A stretch of 27,742 nucleotides of DNA from Deltaproteobacteria bacterium (lineage in GTDB: Bacteria > Myxococcota_A > UBA9042 > DTJE01), in contig JADHTP010000012.1 of NCBI GenBank assembly GCA_016784945.1, positions 1-27,742 of the forward strand, written 5' to 3'. Under the pieces are notes generated by a model. It had not been told where the DNA came from, made no database searches, and saw only the letters and a program-made list of their open reading frames with translations. The position numbers and the translations under genes were made by a program. Positions 8,705-15,476 of the stretch are shown piece after piece; position 1 is the first letter of the stretch, and each line of letters begins with the position of its first letter.

Positions 8705-8732
8705 GTTGATCGTCGATCGCTGATCGTCGATT
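8705..8732 (+). repeat. Diverged heptamer tandem repeat between the sigma factor and YbjN-like genes
   Basis: Four consecutive heptamers, GTTGATC, GTCGATC, GCTGATC and GTCGATT, lie in the 113-base gap upstream of the sigma factor gene. Three of the four fit the pattern RTNGAYY, which also describes the ATNGACT units at the right end of the window; the third has C for T. Shared period, base pattern and intergenic position suggest kinship, but the sequences are not identical. Confidence 0.6.
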
Positions 8733-8749
8733 TCGGAGGGTCGGTGTGT

Positions 8750-9214
8750 TCAATCAACGGGTTTCAGGGCCAGCAGTTCCCCGTGAGTCTTGTCCACGGT
8801 GACCGTGGCGATGCGCAGGGCATCCACGAAATCGTCGGCGTGGATACCGCCGTTGCCGGGAATGGAGACCTCGAAGGCCACCGTGTCGGTCCTTTCGTCC
8901 AGGTAGTAGCGCCCGAAGAGGAGGTCGGCGTTCTTGGCGTTCAGCCACTCCAGCAGGGTGGCCCGGTCGATTCCCGCCTTGCCCGGTTCCAGTTCCAGCG
9001 AATAGGCCAGAAAACGCGTATACCAGACGTCCCTGTTGGGCGCCTTGCCCTCGATCACCTGCAACCTGAGCAGCGTTCCTTCCCCCCGGATGTCCAGGAT
9101 CACGCAACCCCGGTCCTCGTCCACCTGGTACAGCTTGTAACCCGATTCCTCCAGCAACCGGGTGAAGGTTGCGGTGCTCACGGGATAGACATTCCGATCG
9201 TCCCTGGTGCCCAT
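8750..9214 (-). CDS. YbjN domain-containing protein
   Basis: This 154-aa soluble protein is preceded by a strong CAGGAGG site four bases before the ATG. The pattern fits the YbjN family, whose fold resembles type III secretion chaperones and whose members are described as sensory or stress-related regulators. It has an N-terminal amphipathic helix with LLEESGYKLYQVDED (about 20-34), a four-stranded sheet, LLEWLNAKNADLLFGRYYLD (about 88-107) and a C-terminal helix with DDFVDALRIA. There is no signal peptide, membrane segment or catalytic motif. It lies upstream of the sigma factor on the same strand, separated by 113 bases that carry heptamer repeats, so co-transcription is uncertain. Family placement is moderately sure; the function is unknown. 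Confidence 0.65.
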   Translation of the reverse strand: MGTRDDRNVYPVSTATFTRLLEESGYKLYQVDEDRGCVILDIRGEGTLLRLQVIEGKAPNRDVWYTRFLAYSLELEPGKAGIDRATLLEWLNAKNADLLFGRYYLDERTDTVAFEVSIPGNGGIHADDFVDALRIATVTVDKTHGELLALKPVD

Positions 9215-9404
9215 GGTGACCTCCTGGCGCGGAGAAAAGAGTCTATCGGCGGCTGCCGACGGATGTCAAACGGCCCACTGGGCGTCCACCGCCAACCGTT
9301 TCGGATCTCCATGTCTGTAAGGACCGGTGGATGCGGATCGACTGAATCGGCGGAACGTTTGAGTCGTCGGGACGATATCAATTCATGGAAGAGGAGGTGT
9401 TCCG

Positions 9405-9587
9405 ATGAACTACGTCACGCTCACCAGGGTTGGTTCGGTGGTCATCCTTCACAGGGACAATCCCTCCAAGGGTGAGATAAGGCGCAGGCTGGAGATGCTC
9501 CTCATGGCGCGTCTGCCTCACGATGGGCTCGTGGAGGTGTGGCCCGGTGCAGGCCCCGGCGAGATCTTCTGGCGGTCCCTGGCCTGA
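9405..9587 (+). CDS. Small protein of unknown function (60 aa)
   Basis: This short frame has an excellent ribosome site (GAGGAGG, eight bases before the ATG) and a balanced composition unlike antisense shadows. It opens with alternating hydrophobic residues (YVTLTRVGSVVILHRD), then a basic helix (GEIRRRLEMLLMARL), and ends in an acidic, Pro/Gly-containing tail. I do not recognise the family. It stands alone between two minus-strand genes and ends 17 bases from the convergent VKOR fusion. The ribosome site is the main support. Confidence 0.5.
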   Translation: MNYVTLTRVGSVVILHRDNPSKGEIRRRLEMLLMARLPHDGLVEVWPGAGPGEIFWRSLA

Positions 9588-9604
9588 CCACGGACACGGC
9601 CCCG

Positions 9605-10924
9605 TCAGCGACAGGCCGGCGGTCCCCCCACGACCTCCAGTTCGCAGCTGGAAGGCTTTTCGTTTCCGTGTCGTTCGCAGAATTCCGCCGCCAGGTCGCA
9701 GGCACAGACTTCGGAACGGTCCAGTGATTCCTGCAGCCTGTCCAGGGGCATGATGCCCTCGAACTTGACGCCATTGACCACCACGGTGGGTGTGGCCTTC
9801 ACCCCCACCCGGTGGGCCAGTTCGATATCTTCCTGCAGTGTCCGCGTGGTTTCGTCCGAATCGAGGCAGTCCCCGAAGGCCGCCGGGTCCAGGCCCAAGT
9901 CCCTGGCGTAACCCAGGAGGTCCTCCCGCCGGTGCTTCCTGCGGTTGGCGAAGCTGACGTCCGCGTATTCCCAGAATCGGTCGGCCCGCTGGGCGCAGAT
10001 GGCGGCCCGGGCGGCCAGGCAGGCCGTTTCATGGACGCAGACCGACACGTAGCAGTTACAGGCATTGTCCAGGGGGAAGTTCACGAACCGTACCCGCAGT
10101 CGCTCGGCGCCCACCTGTGCGAAGAGCGTGGAAATCACACGGTGCATGGTGGCGCAGTAGCGACACTCGAAATCGGAGAACTCGATGATGGTGGCCGGGG
10201 CCGCGGAAAGGCCCTTGGAGGGCAGGCTGTCCGGCAGCGGAGGGAGCTGGAAACGCCGGGTCCCGGAGTCGAACACCACCTTGTCATTCGCCACGGTGTC
10301 CGCCGCCATGGGGACGTCCACCTTCGTCCCGTACCACGCCACGGCGGGCATGGCGGCCGCGACCATCGCGAGAATCAGTGTCCCGGCACACAGCGCCAGG
10401 GAGGGGATGGAGGGACGTCGCAGTCCGGGCCAGGCCCAGGACAGGGACACCAGCAGAAGACCTCCGTTGACGCCGTACATCGCGACGCAGAAGGGGCACC
10501 AGTCATTCTCGGCGATCAGAACCGACGCGAGGAAGACCGAGTAGCCCACGCCGGCCGCCGCCGCCATGGACAGGAGGGCAGGCCAGGCCCGCAGGAAGCC
10601 GTAGGATTCCCGGCGGCCGACCAACAGGGCCAGAAGCGTCAGCACCGCCGCACCGAAATAGAAGGACAGGCCCAGCAGGGATATGGGGACACCCCCTATT
10701 TCCGCCGCCGCATTGGAATGGGCGCCCTGGCAGGCCGTGTCCGTGAGGGCGGCGCAGAAACTCTTGCCGCCGCCGGAGGTGACGTAGGTGACGTGGTCCT
10801 GGGTGGAGAGGGCGGCCACCATGAGGCCCACCCCGCTCAGGGCGAGGACCAGCAGGGGCCACCACCATCCTCGACGTGTCGTCATCAACCCAATCGCTCC
10901 ACTTGGGGTCGAACGGGAATCCAT
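9605..10924 (-). CDS. Vitamin K epoxide reductase / DsbA-like thioredoxin fusion protein
   Basis: This 439-aa fusion couples a quinone-reducing disulfide generator to its thiol oxidase. The N-terminal VKOR domain (about 20-200) has four to five membrane helices, the loop pair Cys57/Cys65 and the active CxxC in WCPFC (142-146). The periplasmic DsbA-like domain (about 240-405) has FECRYC (active Cys254/Cys257) and the cis-Pro loop KATPTVVVNG. Four extra cysteines (289, 291, 296, 302) lie in an insertion, and a C-terminal tail adds Cys407, 409, 416, 427 and 438, which is unusual. It should use membrane quinone to oxidise cysteines in exported proteins, replacing DsbB and DsbA. The ATG at 10924 lacks a ribosome site. 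An ATG at codon 14 (base 10885), with GGAG eleven bases upstream and the first helix directly after it, may be the true start. Confidence 0.9.
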   Translation of the reverse strand: MDSRSTPSGAIGLMTTRRGWWWPLLVLALSGVGLMVAALSTQDHVTYVTSGGGKSFCAALTDTACQGAHSNAAAEIGGVPISLLGLSFYFGAAVLTLLALLVGRRESYGFLRAWPALLSMAAAAGVGYSVFLASVLIAENDWCPFCVAMYGVNGGLLLVSLSWAWPGLRRPSIPSLALCAGTLILAMVAAAMPAVAWYGTKVDVPMAADTVANDKVVFDSGTRRFQLPPLPDSLPSKGLSAAPATIIEFSDFECRYCATMHRVISTLFAQVGAERLRVRFVNFPLDNACNCYVSVCVHETACLAARAAICAQRADRFWEYADVSFANRRKHRREDLLGYARDLGLDPAAFGDCLDSDETTRTLQEDIELAHRVGVKATPTVVVNGVKFEGIMPLDRLQESLDRSEVCACDLAAEFCERHGNEKPSSCELEVVGGPPACR

Positions 10925-11017
10925 GATGAATTATTCCACACCCTTGCGCAATGCTGGGAAGGGATCACGGTCCGCCCCCCGACTCGATGAAGGCGGTCTT
11001 CGGAAGCGGCGACAGGC

Positions 11018-11356
11018 CTAGAGCTTGCCGACGAGCGTGAAGGCGATTACGAGCGCGTAGATGACCAGCGACTCGATCAGGGCCAGGGCCAGGATCATGG
11101 GGACGAACATCTTGCCGGAGGCGCCGGGGTTGCGGGCAATGCCCTCAAGGGTGGCCGCAGCGGCCTTGCCCTGACCCAGAGCGCCGCCGAACGCGGCGAT
11201 GCCGATGCCAAGCCCGGCGGCCAGTGCAACGAAACCCTTCATGGTGAATTCGTTGTCAGCGGCTCCCGCAGCCTGAGCGAAGGCGGCAGGGGCGTACAGC
11301 AGAACCGACACGAAGGCCAGACCGGCCATCGCAGTAACTTTCTTCAACAGAGCCAT
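11018..11356 (-). CDS. atpE: ATP synthase Fo subunit c
   Basis: This 112-aa proteolipid forms the rotating c-ring. Residues 1-28 resemble a cleavable signal peptide ending in AFA, unusual compared with the ~80-aa enterobacterial protein. Helix 1 contains the Gly-rich GLGIGIAAFGGALGQG (48-63), the polar loop is ARNPG, and helix 2 carries the ion-binding carboxylate in ALIESLVIYAL (92-102). Gln62, Glu95, Ser96 and Tyr100 reproduce the spacing of Gln32, Glu65, Ser66 and Tyr70 of the Ilyobacter-type Na+ c-ring. Leu97 replaces the Thr67 that holds a water there. AGGAGG precedes the ATG. It is the last gene of the atpZ-atpI-atpB-atpE run. H+ coupling remains possible. Confidence 0.95.
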   Translation of the reverse strand: MALLKKVTAMAGLAFVSVLLYAPAAFAQAAGAADNEFTMKGFVALAAGLGIGIAAFGGALGQGKAAAATLEGIARNPGASGKMFVPMILALALIESLVIYALVIAFTLVGKL

Positions 11357-11417
11357 CGAGTCCTCCTCTCAACCAAAAGAGTCCGCGGGGACCTTCCCCC
11401 ACGACGCAAACCAACAA

Positions 11418-12287
11418 TCAATGATCCTCTTCGCCCACCGCCAGAGCAATGTAGACGGTGGAGAGGATGCAGAACACCAGAGCCTGTACCACGGACACCA
11501 GGAGTCCCAGCAGCATGAAGGGGATGGGCACCAGGGGGATGGCCATCATCACGAAGGCCGTCACCACGGCGTGGTCACCGAAGATGTTGCCCAGGAGTCG
11601 GACGCCCAGGGAAATGGGCCGCGCGATGTGGCTGATCAGTTCGATGGCGAACATCAGGAGCATCAGCGGCAGGGCGTACCACTTCAGGATGGGCCCGAAG
11701 AAGTGTTTGAAATAGGCGATACCGTGGGCCTTCACACCATAGACGTGGGTCACCACGAAGACGATGAGGCCCAGGCCCAGTGTCGTGTTCAGGCTGTCCG
11801 TGGGGGGCAGGAAACCGGGGATGAGTCCCAGGAGGTTCGAAAACAGGATGTAAACCCCAAGGGAGCCGATCAGTGGCAGGAACTTCAGGGCCAGGTCCCG
11901 GCCCATGATGCCTTCCATCAGGCCCAGCAGTCCATCCGCCAGGACCTGGAACAGGGCCAGCGGGTTGAATCGCGACTGTGGCAGCAGGCTGTCCTTGTCG
12001 GCCTTCATGCGGCTCGCGGCCAGAGTGAGCAGCACCAGGATGATGACCGCCACCACGAGGGCGAACACCACGTGGTGCAGGTCGGTGACGGGATTGCCTT
12101 CCAGGGCGGAGGTCCCGAGCTTCGCCTTGGCGAACTCGGCAACCGTCATGGGCACCAGGTAGTCGGCCAGGGACCAGTGGTGGTCACCGCCCTTGGCTTC
12201 GCTGCCGTGCCCTTCCTCGGCCCACGCGGAACCGCTGCAGACCGCCAGGACGACCGTGCCCACGAGAATCAGCAGAAGTCTCTTCAT
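11418..12287 (-). CDS. atpB: ATP synthase Fo subunit a
   Basis: This 289-aa subunit forms the ion half-channels beside the c-ring. An N-terminal signal-peptide-like segment (1-23, ending AWA) is followed by a His/Glu-rich periplasmic stretch and about five membrane helices. The essential stator arginine is Arg230 in SLGVRLLGNIFGDH, and the helix before it carries Glu216 (FAIELISH). The NLLGLIPGF segment (151-159) is also typical. The ATG has only a distant GGAG, but the signal peptide supports it. The gene lies 61 bases before atpE and 39 bases after atpI. No atpF or F1 genes follow, so the rest of the enzyme is encoded elsewhere, an arrangement known in deltaproteobacteria and some other phyla. 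Confidence 0.95.
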   Translation of the reverse strand: MKRLLLILVGTVVLAVCSGSAWAEEGHGSEAKGGDHHWSLADYLVPMTVAEFAKAKLGTSALEGNPVTDLHHVVFALVVAVIILVLLTLAASRMKADKDSLLPQSRFNPLALFQVLADGLLGLMEGIMGRDLALKFLPLIGSLGVYILFSNLLGLIPGFLPPTDSLNTTLGLGLIVFVVTHVYGVKAHGIAYFKHFFGPILKWYALPLMLLMFAIELISHIARPISLGVRLLGNIFGDHAVVTAFVMMAIPLVPIPFMLLGLLVSVVQALVFCILSTVYIALAVGEEDH

Positions 12288-12326
12288 CGGGTCAACCCCG
12301 CTCCAATCCGAAAAAAGCCCCCGTCC

Positions 12327-12701
12327 CTACAGGGTCAGATCCAGCCCCTGCGCGGACAGGTACGCCGTGGCCCCCAGGATGGCCAGGCCCGACGCGGACA
12401 GCCCCACCACGAACCAGATCACGTTCATGGGGAGGAAGGCCACGGCCAGGTAGACCAGTGTAATGAGGAGCACGAACTTCAAGGCCATGCCGACCAGGTA
12501 CGGCCAGCGTCCACCCTCGGAGGAGATGGCCTTCAGGCAGAACCACCCCAGGGCGAACAGGTTGGCGGCGCCCAGGGCCCCACCCACCAGGAGACCGTAG
12601 ACCGAACCGTCGGAGGACAGGACGAAGGCCAGCACCAAGGCGATGCCCAGAAGGGCGCCGTCCAGGGCGATGGTCATCTTGAGGAACGAAGTCGCCTTCA
12701 C
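12327..12701 (-). CDS. atpI: ATP synthase subunit I-like membrane protein
   Basis: This 124-aa protein has four predicted membrane helices (about 8-28, 33-55, 66-90 and 93-118) and no other domain, matching the AtpI/UncI family, which helps assemble the c-ring. A Lys in KFVLLITLVYLA and the GGALGAANLFALGWF segment fit the family. The start is GTG and lies immediately after the TGA of the preceding gene with no spacer. Its ribosome site must therefore lie inside that gene, and the two are translationally coupled. Position upstream of atpB supports the call, since sequence conservation in this family is low. Confidence 0.75.
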   Translation of the reverse strand: MKATSFLKMTIALDGALLGIALVLAFVLSSDGSVYGLLVGGALGAANLFALGWFCLKAISSEGGRWPYLVGMALKFVLLITLVYLAVAFLPMNVIWFVVGLSASGLAILGATAYLSAQGLDLTL

Positions 12702-12941
12702 TCAGCTCTTCTCCTCGTCCTCCGCGGGCCAGTACCGGCGCGCCGTACGCCAGAATCCCTTGAACCCGGCTGCGATTCCACAGGCAAGGAGCAGGTACAT
12801 GAGCCAGGGCGTCGTACCCAGCCATTCGTCCAGGTAGTAGCCTGCGGCGTAGCCCACGCCCACGGCTATGGCGAATTCGATCCCCACCGACGCCACCATG
12901 AGCGCCGACTTCCACGGACCGAGGTCTGCCGTGCCGGGCAT
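12702..12941 (-). CDS. AtpZ/AtpI family small membrane protein
   Basis: From the ATG at 12941, preceded by GGGGAGGGGAG, this encodes 79 residues. A longer in-frame extension reaches 13067, but it has an unlikely Pro/Gly-rich composition and runs into repeat-bearing intergenic DNA, so I rejected it. Two membrane hairpin helices (about 13-36 and 45-62) are followed by a charged tail, FWRTARRYWPAEDEEKS. This matches the AtpZ-like (F0F1-ATPase subunit, DUF948-unrelated) proteins that open Fo operons and partner with AtpI in ATP synthase assembly or ion supply. It is the first gene of the Fo operon, so the promoter should lie in 12942-13060. Confidence 0.75.
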   Translation of the reverse strand: MPGTADLGPWKSALMVASVGIEFAIAVGVGYAAGYYLDEWLGTTPWLMYLLLACGIAAGFKGFWRTARRYWPAEDEEKS

Positions 12942-13118
12942 GCTCCCCTCCCCGGGGTCCCAAGGCGATGGATTCCTAGCACCCCCATCATGGGGTGTCA
13001 ATGATCCGAAAGCCCCCGTAATGATCCATGTCATGGGCCGTCCAACGCCTATAGCAGAACAGTCCATAGTCGATAGTCAATAGTCCATAGCCTGTCCGTT
13101 ATAGACGGTGGACGCCAA
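12942..13118. other. Intergenic region between atpZ and the TonB-like gene
   Basis: These 177 bases contain the 5' leader of the Fo operon and the heptamer repeat at 13061-13088. They also hold an imperfect partial reversal near ATCATGGGGTGTCAATGATC. I see no RNA gene or clear hairpin terminator with a T-run. A promoter for the ATP synthase genes is expected here, but no box is convincing. Confidence 0.4.
13061..13088 (+). repeat. Heptamer tandem repeat, four copies of AGTCNAT
   Basis: Four seven-base units of form AGTCNAT lie head to tail, with N = C, G, A, C in order. The reverse complement of all 28 bases is identical to the run at 27580-27607 and again at 27708-27735. The flanks are not shared, so the heptamer run itself is the repeated element here. 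Confidence 0.85.
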
Positions 13119-13886
13119 CTACTTCAGGGAGAAGTCCACCGGGACGATCACATCCATGATCCCCCCGGGAGGTGGGGGTAAGGTCCGCAGGGCCCGACCC
13201 CAGGCGAGGGCCGTCTGGTCCAGCAGACCGTGGCCCGACCCTTCCAGCAGGCGGACCCGGGCGATCCGTCCGCCCGATTCCACCCGTATCCCGAGTACGG
13301 CCTGGCCTTCAAGGCGCCGCCGTCTGGCCACGGGAGGATAGCGGCCAGAGTCCCTGATGGCCTCCCGCACCATGAGTGCGTAGGACCGACGGGCCTCCAC
13401 GAGAGGATCGGGAGTGGCCCGATCCTGCTGTCCTGTCCTCCCGGCCTGGGCCGCCACGGTGGTGGCCCCCTGTGCGTTCGCCGTGACCGTTGGGGTCCCT
13501 CCCCGGGTCCCGACCTCGGACAGGGGCGACGGGCCCTCGAGTTGCGTCTCCGAAGGGGTACGCCGGGCCGGAGAAGGTGGGGGCCGGTCCCGGCCCACCC
13601 GGGGTTTTCGTCGTGGTTCGGCCGGGGCCTTCGACAAAGGTGCGGGCTCTGCTGCCGGGGGCGTGCCGGCCGTAGGACGGTTCAGGATGTGAAAGGGGAC
13701 GGGAGAACGATGGGCCTGGTCCGTTTCGGGGAATCCCCGCAAGGCCTTCCAGCCGGAAAACAGGGCGGCCCCCACCCCGGCGTGCAGGGCCAGGCTGATG
13801 GCCAGACTCCACGCCAGACGGGTTGCTAAGGCCCGGAATCCGGCCTTCTTTCCATGCCCCGATTCTGTAGACTTCCGAGACGCCAT
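13119..13886 (-). CDS. TonB family protein (energy transducer, TonB/TolA-like)
   Basis: This 255-aa protein has the classic layout. There is a short basic cytoplasmic start, one membrane helix (about 25-45, ending in ALFSGW), a long Pro/Arg/Ala-rich periplasmic linker (about 60-160) and a C-terminal TonB domain (about 165-255). That domain contains SGRYPPVARRRRLEGQAVLGIRV cores (YPPVARRRRLEGQ), then LLEGSGHGLLDQTAL and VPVDFSLK. Such proteins carry proton-motive energy from an ExbBD- or TolQR-type motor to the outer membrane. No motor gene or receptor is in the window. Nearby ybgF- and pal-like genes hint at a TolA-like role. The start lies 18 bases from the divergent FHA gene. Confidence 0.8.
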   Translation of the reverse strand: MASRKSTESGHGKKAGFRALATRLAWSLAISLALHAGVGAALFSGWKALRGFPETDQAHRSPVPFHILNRPTAGTPPAAEPAPLSKAPAEPRRKPRVGRDRPPPSPARRTPSETQLEGPSPLSEVGTRGGTPTVTANAQGATTVAAQAGRTGQQDRATPDPLVEARRSYALMVREAIRDSGRYPPVARRRRLEGQAVLGIRVESGGRIARVRLLEGSGHGLLDQTALAWGRALRTLPPPPGGIMDVIVPVDFSLK

Positions 13887-13893
13887 GGCCTAT

Positions 13894-13899
13894 CATAAT
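13894..13899 (+). promoter_or_regulatory. Possible -10 box for a leaderless FHA mRNA
   Basis: CATAAT ends five bases before the ATG at 13905, the distance expected if transcription starts at the A of the start codon. No Shine-Dalgarno sequence precedes that ATG, and the FHA fold begins immediately after it. The -35 region is unconvincing (TAGACT at 20-base spacing). The box lies in the 18-base gap between divergent genes. Confidence 0.35.
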
Positions 13900-13904
13900 C
13901 GGTC

Positions 13905-15452
13905 ATGGCGCGCATTGAATACACCGATGTGGAGGGCAAGGTCCACAGGGTCGTGATACCCCGGGGCGGCGAGGGGGTCGTGATCGGGAGAAATGCCTCC
14001 TGCGACGTGGTCCTGAACAGCAAGTCCGTGGGTCGAAACCACGGCAGGATTACCCGCGAGGGCGGATCCTACGTCTTCCGTGACCTCGGCAGTGTCAACG
14101 GGTCCTTCGTGAACGGTGGGAAGGTGACGGGGGCAGTGGTCCTCGCCGATGGCGCCAAGGTTCGTTGCGGCGATTCCATCATGGATTTCGTTTTCGACGC
14201 CGCCGACGGTCGGAAAGCCCCCCCCTCGAAATCGAAAGCGACGATGCCTGTACCCGCACCCCCGGAGACCATTGACGTCTCCCGGCTCCAGAAGGAAAAC
14301 AAGGCCCTGCGGGCCGAGCTGAAATCCCTTTCTACCCGGGTCGCCTCCTCTGACTCGGACACGGACGAAGTGGAGGCCCTGAAGAAGAAACTGGCTGACT
14401 CCTCTGCTGCTTCCGGCGAAGCAGAGGACGAGGCGCGGCACCTGCGCGGCCTCATGGCGGATGGGGAGCACCGCGTCAAGGATGCGGAGGCCCGCGCCGC
14501 CACGGCCAATTCCAGCCTGGAAAGCGTACATGCCAAGTACCTGGACATGCGGGAGCAGGTCCAGCACACCCAAACCCTCCTGGACGAGGCCCGCGCCTCC
14601 CTGTCGGACTCCGAGTCCGAGCTTTCCGACCTGCGTGAGCAATGGGCCTCCTTGAGCGCCCAGGCGGAGGCTGCGCGGAACCGGGGAGGCCAGGCGGCCG
14701 AGGAGGTCTCGGACCTCAAGGTGAAGGTTACCGAAAAGGACCGCGAGATGGAGCGGCTCCAGCGGGAACTGGACATCCGGGACTATGACCTGAAGGCGCT
14801 GCGGGAGGAAAACGAACGCCTGCAGGACTACTGCGAGACGGACAGCGGACGCCAGGAAGCCCTGGAGCGAAAGGTCAAAAACCTCGAGGCCGTCATCGAG
14901 GAGAATCGGAACTACATCGCGGAATTGCGGCGCACCAACGAAGAAAAGGACCGCCAGGTGCGCGAAGTCCGGCTCGGCGTGGGAATCGCGGACCTGGAGC
15001 AGGAAAAGCAGCGTCTGCTGGACGACTTCCACAAGAAGAGCCGGGAAGTGGACGACCTGCAGGCCGACCTTTCGGCCCGGGGCGCGGAACTGGAGGGCGT
15101 GACGTCCGAGAAGGACGAACTCCAGGCCCGGGTGAAGAAACTGGAAAAGGCCGGACGCACCCGTCGGGCGGACACGGAAGACATTTCGGACCATCCCGAG
15201 TACCTGGCCAAGGTCCGCGAGGTGGACCGGCTCATCGACACGGAAGCGACCCTGACGGCGGAACTGGGCACACTTCGGGACGAGCGGGAGATGTTTTCCG
15301 AGGAGGCCCGGGCCCGCCTGGAGGCCGATCTGAACGCGAGCCAGGAAAAGTCCCAGGTCCTGGCCGATCGCCTCGAGAAAATCCGGGGCGAGGCCGCCAA
15401 GGACGCCGGGGCCTCGAAAAAGAAGAAGGCCAGGAAAAAGAAGAAGACCTGA
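13905..15452 (+). CDS. FHA-domain protein with long coiled coil
   Basis: Residues 1-100 are a forkhead-associated domain, a phosphothreonine-binding fold. It shows GVVIGRNASCDVVL (Gly-Arg at 28-29), the SVGRNHGRI segment (41-49) and DLGSVNGSFVNG (60-71), so the binding-loop residues are intact. After a Pro/Ser-rich hinge, residues about 125-490 are an almost unbroken Glu/Lys/Arg/Leu-rich heptad coiled coil. The protein ends in a basic tail, SKKKKARKKKKT. There is no signal peptide or membrane segment. A cytoplasmic scaffold that reads threonine phosphorylation is inferred. It is the first gene of the operon with the Ycf46-like ATPase, 24 bases upstream of it. No Ser/Thr kinase is in the window. 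Domain calls are firm; the role is unknown. Confidence 0.85.
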   Translation: MARIEYTDVEGKVHRVVIPRGGEGVVIGRNASCDVVLNSKSVGRNHGRITREGGSYVFRDLGSVNGSFVNGGKVTGAVVLADGAKVRCGDSIMDFVFDAADGRKAPPSKSKATMPVPAPPETIDVSRLQKENKALRAELKSLSTRVASSDSDTDEVEALKKKLADSSAASGEAEDEARHLRGLMADGEHRVKDAEARAATANSSLESVHAKYLDMREQVQHTQTLLDEARASLSDSESELSDLREQWASLSAQAEAARNRGGQAAEEVSDLKVKVTEKDREMERLQRELDIRDYDLKALREENERLQDYCETDSGRQEALERKVKNLEAVIEENRNYIAELRRTNEEKDRQVREVRLGVGIADLEQEKQRLLDDFHKKSREVDDLQADLSARGAELEGVTSEKDELQARVKKLEKAGRTRRADTEDISDHPEYLAKVREVDRLIDTEATLTAELGTLRDEREMFSEEARARLEADLNASQEKSQVLADRLEKIRGEAAKDAGASKKKKARKKKKT

Positions 15453-15476
15453 TTCCCTGACATCGACGGGTAGCCC

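Noticed and set aside
9240..9265. Hairpin near TCGGC-GGCT-GCCGA upstream of the 60-aa gene
   Set aside because: The stem is only five pairs with no T-run, so it is not distinguishable from chance in GC-rich DNA.
11421..13004. A 527-codon plus-strand frame opposite the ATP synthase genes
   Set aside because: It is a Gln/His/Glu/Gly-rich product with no domain, lying across atpB, atpI and atpZ, whose motifs are clear.
12942..13067. N-terminal extension of the AtpZ-like protein
   Set aside because: The added residues are Pro/Gly-rich and unlike the family, and a strong purine ribosome site precedes the internal ATG at 12941.
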